Below, piece after piece: positions 13,597 through 15,431 of a DNA stretch of 15,431 nucleotides. Origin of the DNA: Bacteroidales bacterium UBA5206 (GTDB lineage: Bacteria; Bacteroidota; Bacteroidia; Bacteroidales; Tenuifilaceae); assembly GCA_002412705.1 (NCBI GenBank), contig DHVO01000165.1, positions 45,012 to 60,442 of the forward strand, given 5' to 3'. The notes below the pieces were generated by a model, which had not been told where the DNA came from, did not search any database, and was given only the letters and a program-made list of their open reading frames with translations. Position 1 is the first letter of the stretch. The number at the start of each line of letters is the position of its first letter. The position numbers and the translations under genes are program-made.

Positions 13597-15431
13597 ATGG
13601 CAAAAGAGGAAAAAGCATTAAGACTAAGTAAACTGGCTCGGGAGTTCAATCTGGGAATCTCTACTATTGTGGAGTTCCTTCATAAGAAGGGACACGACAT
13701 TCCTAGCGATCCTAACTCAAAGGTTACACCCGACCTTTACAACCTTTTAGCCAAAGAATTTGGAGCTGAGGTGAACCTTAAAAAGGAGAGCCAAAAGGTT
13801 AGTCTGAAAATTCTTCGGGAGAAGAAGGAAGCCATCTCAATTGATGATGTCGAAAAAGAGCAACCCGACGACGACGTGGATACATCGGATGCCGACGACG
13901 AAGTTATTATTAAGAACGTTAAGCCTAGCAGCAAACCTGCCGAGGTTGTAACGGAAACCCCAACCATTGATATAAAGGTTAAGGGTAAAATCGATCTTGA
14001 TGCCCTTTCGGGTAAAAAGCCTGCCCCTAAAAAGGAGGCTGAACCTGCGCCTAAGCCAGAGCCTGTTGCCGAGAAGGTACAGCCAGCTGTGGAGCAACCC
14101 GCTAAGGAAGAGCCCAAGCCCATTGCCCAAGAACCTGCTGAGCCTGCCAAACCAGAGACGGTGGCCGAACAAGAAAAGCCAGAAGAGAAACCCGTTGTTA
14201 AAGAACAGGAAGCCAAAGAGGATACTTCCAGCAAAAACGTAGAGCATATCAAAACGAATGTACATGTTGAACCTCCCAAAGTTGTGGGTAAGGTCGATCT
14301 AGAGAACATCTCGAACAAGCAGAAGCACGAGAAGAAACATGCAGAGAAAAAGGATAAAACCCGTGAGGACATTCCTTTACGCAAAGCAGAAAAAGCCAAC
14401 GAAGAGCCTAAGCAACGCCCTGTAGCGCAGCAACCTGCTGCCGAAAAGGAGACCGTAGAGCCAACAGGTAACGACGAGGTTATTTTCCGCCAAAACGTGC
14501 AAAAGCTATCGGGTCCTACCGTTGTTGGAAAAATCGACCTTGAAGCCCTGGAGCCTAAGCGCAAACCAGTAGCTTCGTCGTCCGATAACAATGGCGATAA
14601 GAACAACAAGAAAAAGCGCCGCAAGCGCATTAAGAAGGATAACCAGCGTGTGGCAATACCTGCTCCTGAACAAAAGTCGCAGATACCTCGCCCCACGGCT
14701 CCAAATACCGATGTTAGCCTTAAGAAAAAAACTGGCAAGAAGAAAAAACTTGTTAAGCAAGAGGTTAGCGAGGAAGAAGTACAAAAGCAAATTAAGGAAA
14801 CCCTTGCCCGCTTAACATCTAAGGGAGCAAAATCTAAGGGTTCTAAATATCGTAGAGAGAAACGTGACTTGGTAAGCGCCCGTCAGATGGAAGAGATGGA
14901 GCGTATGGAGGAGGAAAAGAAAATCCTTAAGGTTACCGAGTTCGTATCTGTAAGCGAGCTGGCCAGCATGATTGATGTTCCTGCTACCGATGTTATTGAG
15001 GTGTGCATGAACCTTGGTCTTATGGTGTCGATTAACCAGCGTCTTGATGCCGAAACCATGGCTCTTGTTGCCGATGAGTTTGGCTATAAGGTTGAGTTTG
15101 TAAGCGTAGAGCTGCAAGAGGCCATTGGTCAAGATGAGGATGATAAACCAGAAGACCTAGAGTCTCGTCCGCCAATTGTAACCGTAATGGGTCACGTTGA
15201 CCACGGTAAAACATCGCTGCTTGACTACATTCGCCACGCAAACGTAATTGCTGGTGAGGCGGGTGGTATTACCCAGCACATTGGTGCTTACAATGTTGCC
15301 CTTGATAGCGGTAAAACCATTACCTTCCTTGATACTCCAGGTCACGAAGCGTTTACCGCTATGCGTGCTCGTGGTGCTAAGATTACCGACGTGGCAATTA
15401 TTGTGGTTGCTGCCGACGATAACGTGATGCC
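13597..15431 (+). CDS. infB: Translation initiation factor IF-2, 5' part
   Basis: The first 611 codons of IF2, the GTPase that places initiator tRNA on the 30S subunit; the frame runs off the window. The N-terminal IF2N helix domain begins at residue 1 (KALRLSKLAREFNLGISTIVEF has the usual pattern). A long Pro/Glu/Lys-rich disordered region follows (about 65-430). It holds three copies of a short motif V-[KV]-G-K-[IV]-D-L at 128, 229 and 309. A Lys/Arg-rich stretch (about 335-350) could bind RNA. A second IF2N-like segment (LKVTEFVSVSELASMI) comes before the G domain. G1 is GHVDHGKT at 532-539, then AGGITQHIGAY and G3 DTPGHEAF at 579-586. The downstream NKxD box and domains II-IV lie outside. 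A 333-codon frame on the opposite strand is a shadow. Confidence 0.96.
   Translation, partial: MAKEEKALRLSKLAREFNLGISTIVEFLHKKGHDIPSDPNSKVTPDLYNLLAKEFGAEVNLKKESQKVSLKILREKKEAISIDDVEKEQPDDDVDTSDADDEVIIKNVKPSSKPAEVVTETPTIDIKVKGKIDLDALSGKKPAPKKEAEPAPKPEPVAEKVQPAVEQPAKEEPKPIAQEPAEPAKPETVAEQEKPEEKPVVKEQEAKEDTSSKNVEHIKTNVHVEPPKVVGKVDLENISNKQKHEKKHAEKKDKTREDIPLRKAEKANEEPKQRPVAQQPAAEKETVEPTGNDEVIFRQNVQKLSGPTVVGKIDLEALEPKRKPVASSSDNNGDKNNKKKRRKRIKKDNQRVAIPAPEQKSQIPRPTAPNTDVSLKKKTGKKKKLVKQEVSEEEVQKQIKETLARLTSKGAKSKGSKYRREKRDLVSARQMEEMERMEEEKKILKVTEFVSVSELASMIDVPATDVIEVCMNLGLMVSINQRLDAETMALVADEFGYKVEFVSVELQEAIGQDEDDKPEDLESRPPIVTVMGHVDHGKTSLLDYIRHANVIAGEAGGITQHIGAYNVALDSGKTITFLDTPGHEAFTAMRARGAKITDVAIIVVAADDNVM

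Noticed and set aside
13737..14738. 333-codon open frame on the - strand
   Set aside because: It lies opposite the repetitive Lys/Glu/Pro-rich part of infB; its Ser/Leu-rich translation is what antisense of that composition gives.
1..15431. CRISPR array, tRNA, rRNA, insertion sequence or integrase
   Set aside because: No short spaced direct repeats, no cloverleaf-like sequence, and no transposase or integrase motifs were seen on either strand; the only direct repeat is the 0.71-kb gene duplication.

Overview
The window is chromosomal DNA of a Bacteroidota bacterium, most likely a Bacteroidales-type member. Four things support this: an LpxC-FabZ fusion protein, a DUF4837 lipoprotein, promoters of the Bacteroidetes form TTTG-N19/20-TAnnTTTG, and an IF2 with a long charged N-terminal extension. 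Apart from one accessory block (about 8.7-11.4 kb), it is conserved housekeeping sequence. No rRNA, tRNA, CRISPR array, transposase or phage gene was seen.

Left part, + strand (1-3876): the 3' end of rseP (site-2 intramembrane protease), tatA (a Tat translocase subunit), a MltD-like lytic transglycosylase with LysM modules, then a 422-bp gap carrying a promoter, and a DUF4837 lipoprotein. All are cell-envelope genes. A bidirectional terminator (3895-3932) separates them from the opposing operon.

Middle part, - strand (3951-8566), in transcription order: an HD-domain phosphohydrolase, lpxD, a fused lpxC-fabZ, and lpxA. The lpx genes are closely spaced (62 and 2 nt). They supply the three early acyl-transfer and deacetylation steps of lipid A synthesis; the FabZ half acts on hydroxyacyl-ACP, the acyl donor pool shared by LpxA, LpxD and fatty-acid synthesis.

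Accessory block, - strand (about 8699-11444): a lipoprotein with an HELMH zinc-metalloprotease motif and an acidic segment after its lipidated Cys, then two tandem paralogues (about 80% identical) of an exported protein I do not recognise. Each paralogue has its own terminator with a C(UACG)G tetraloop. The duplicated unit carries a decayed copy of the 3' end of the metalloprotease gene. This shows which copy is the derived one and also decides the start codons. This block is the least ordinary part of the window.

Right part, + strand (11712-15431): a textbook Bacteroidetes promoter, a short leader containing a near-perfect palindrome, and rimP-nusA-infB, with infB cut by the window end. This operon links 30S maturation, transcription elongation/termination and translation initiation. 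The leader hairpin is a candidate control element.
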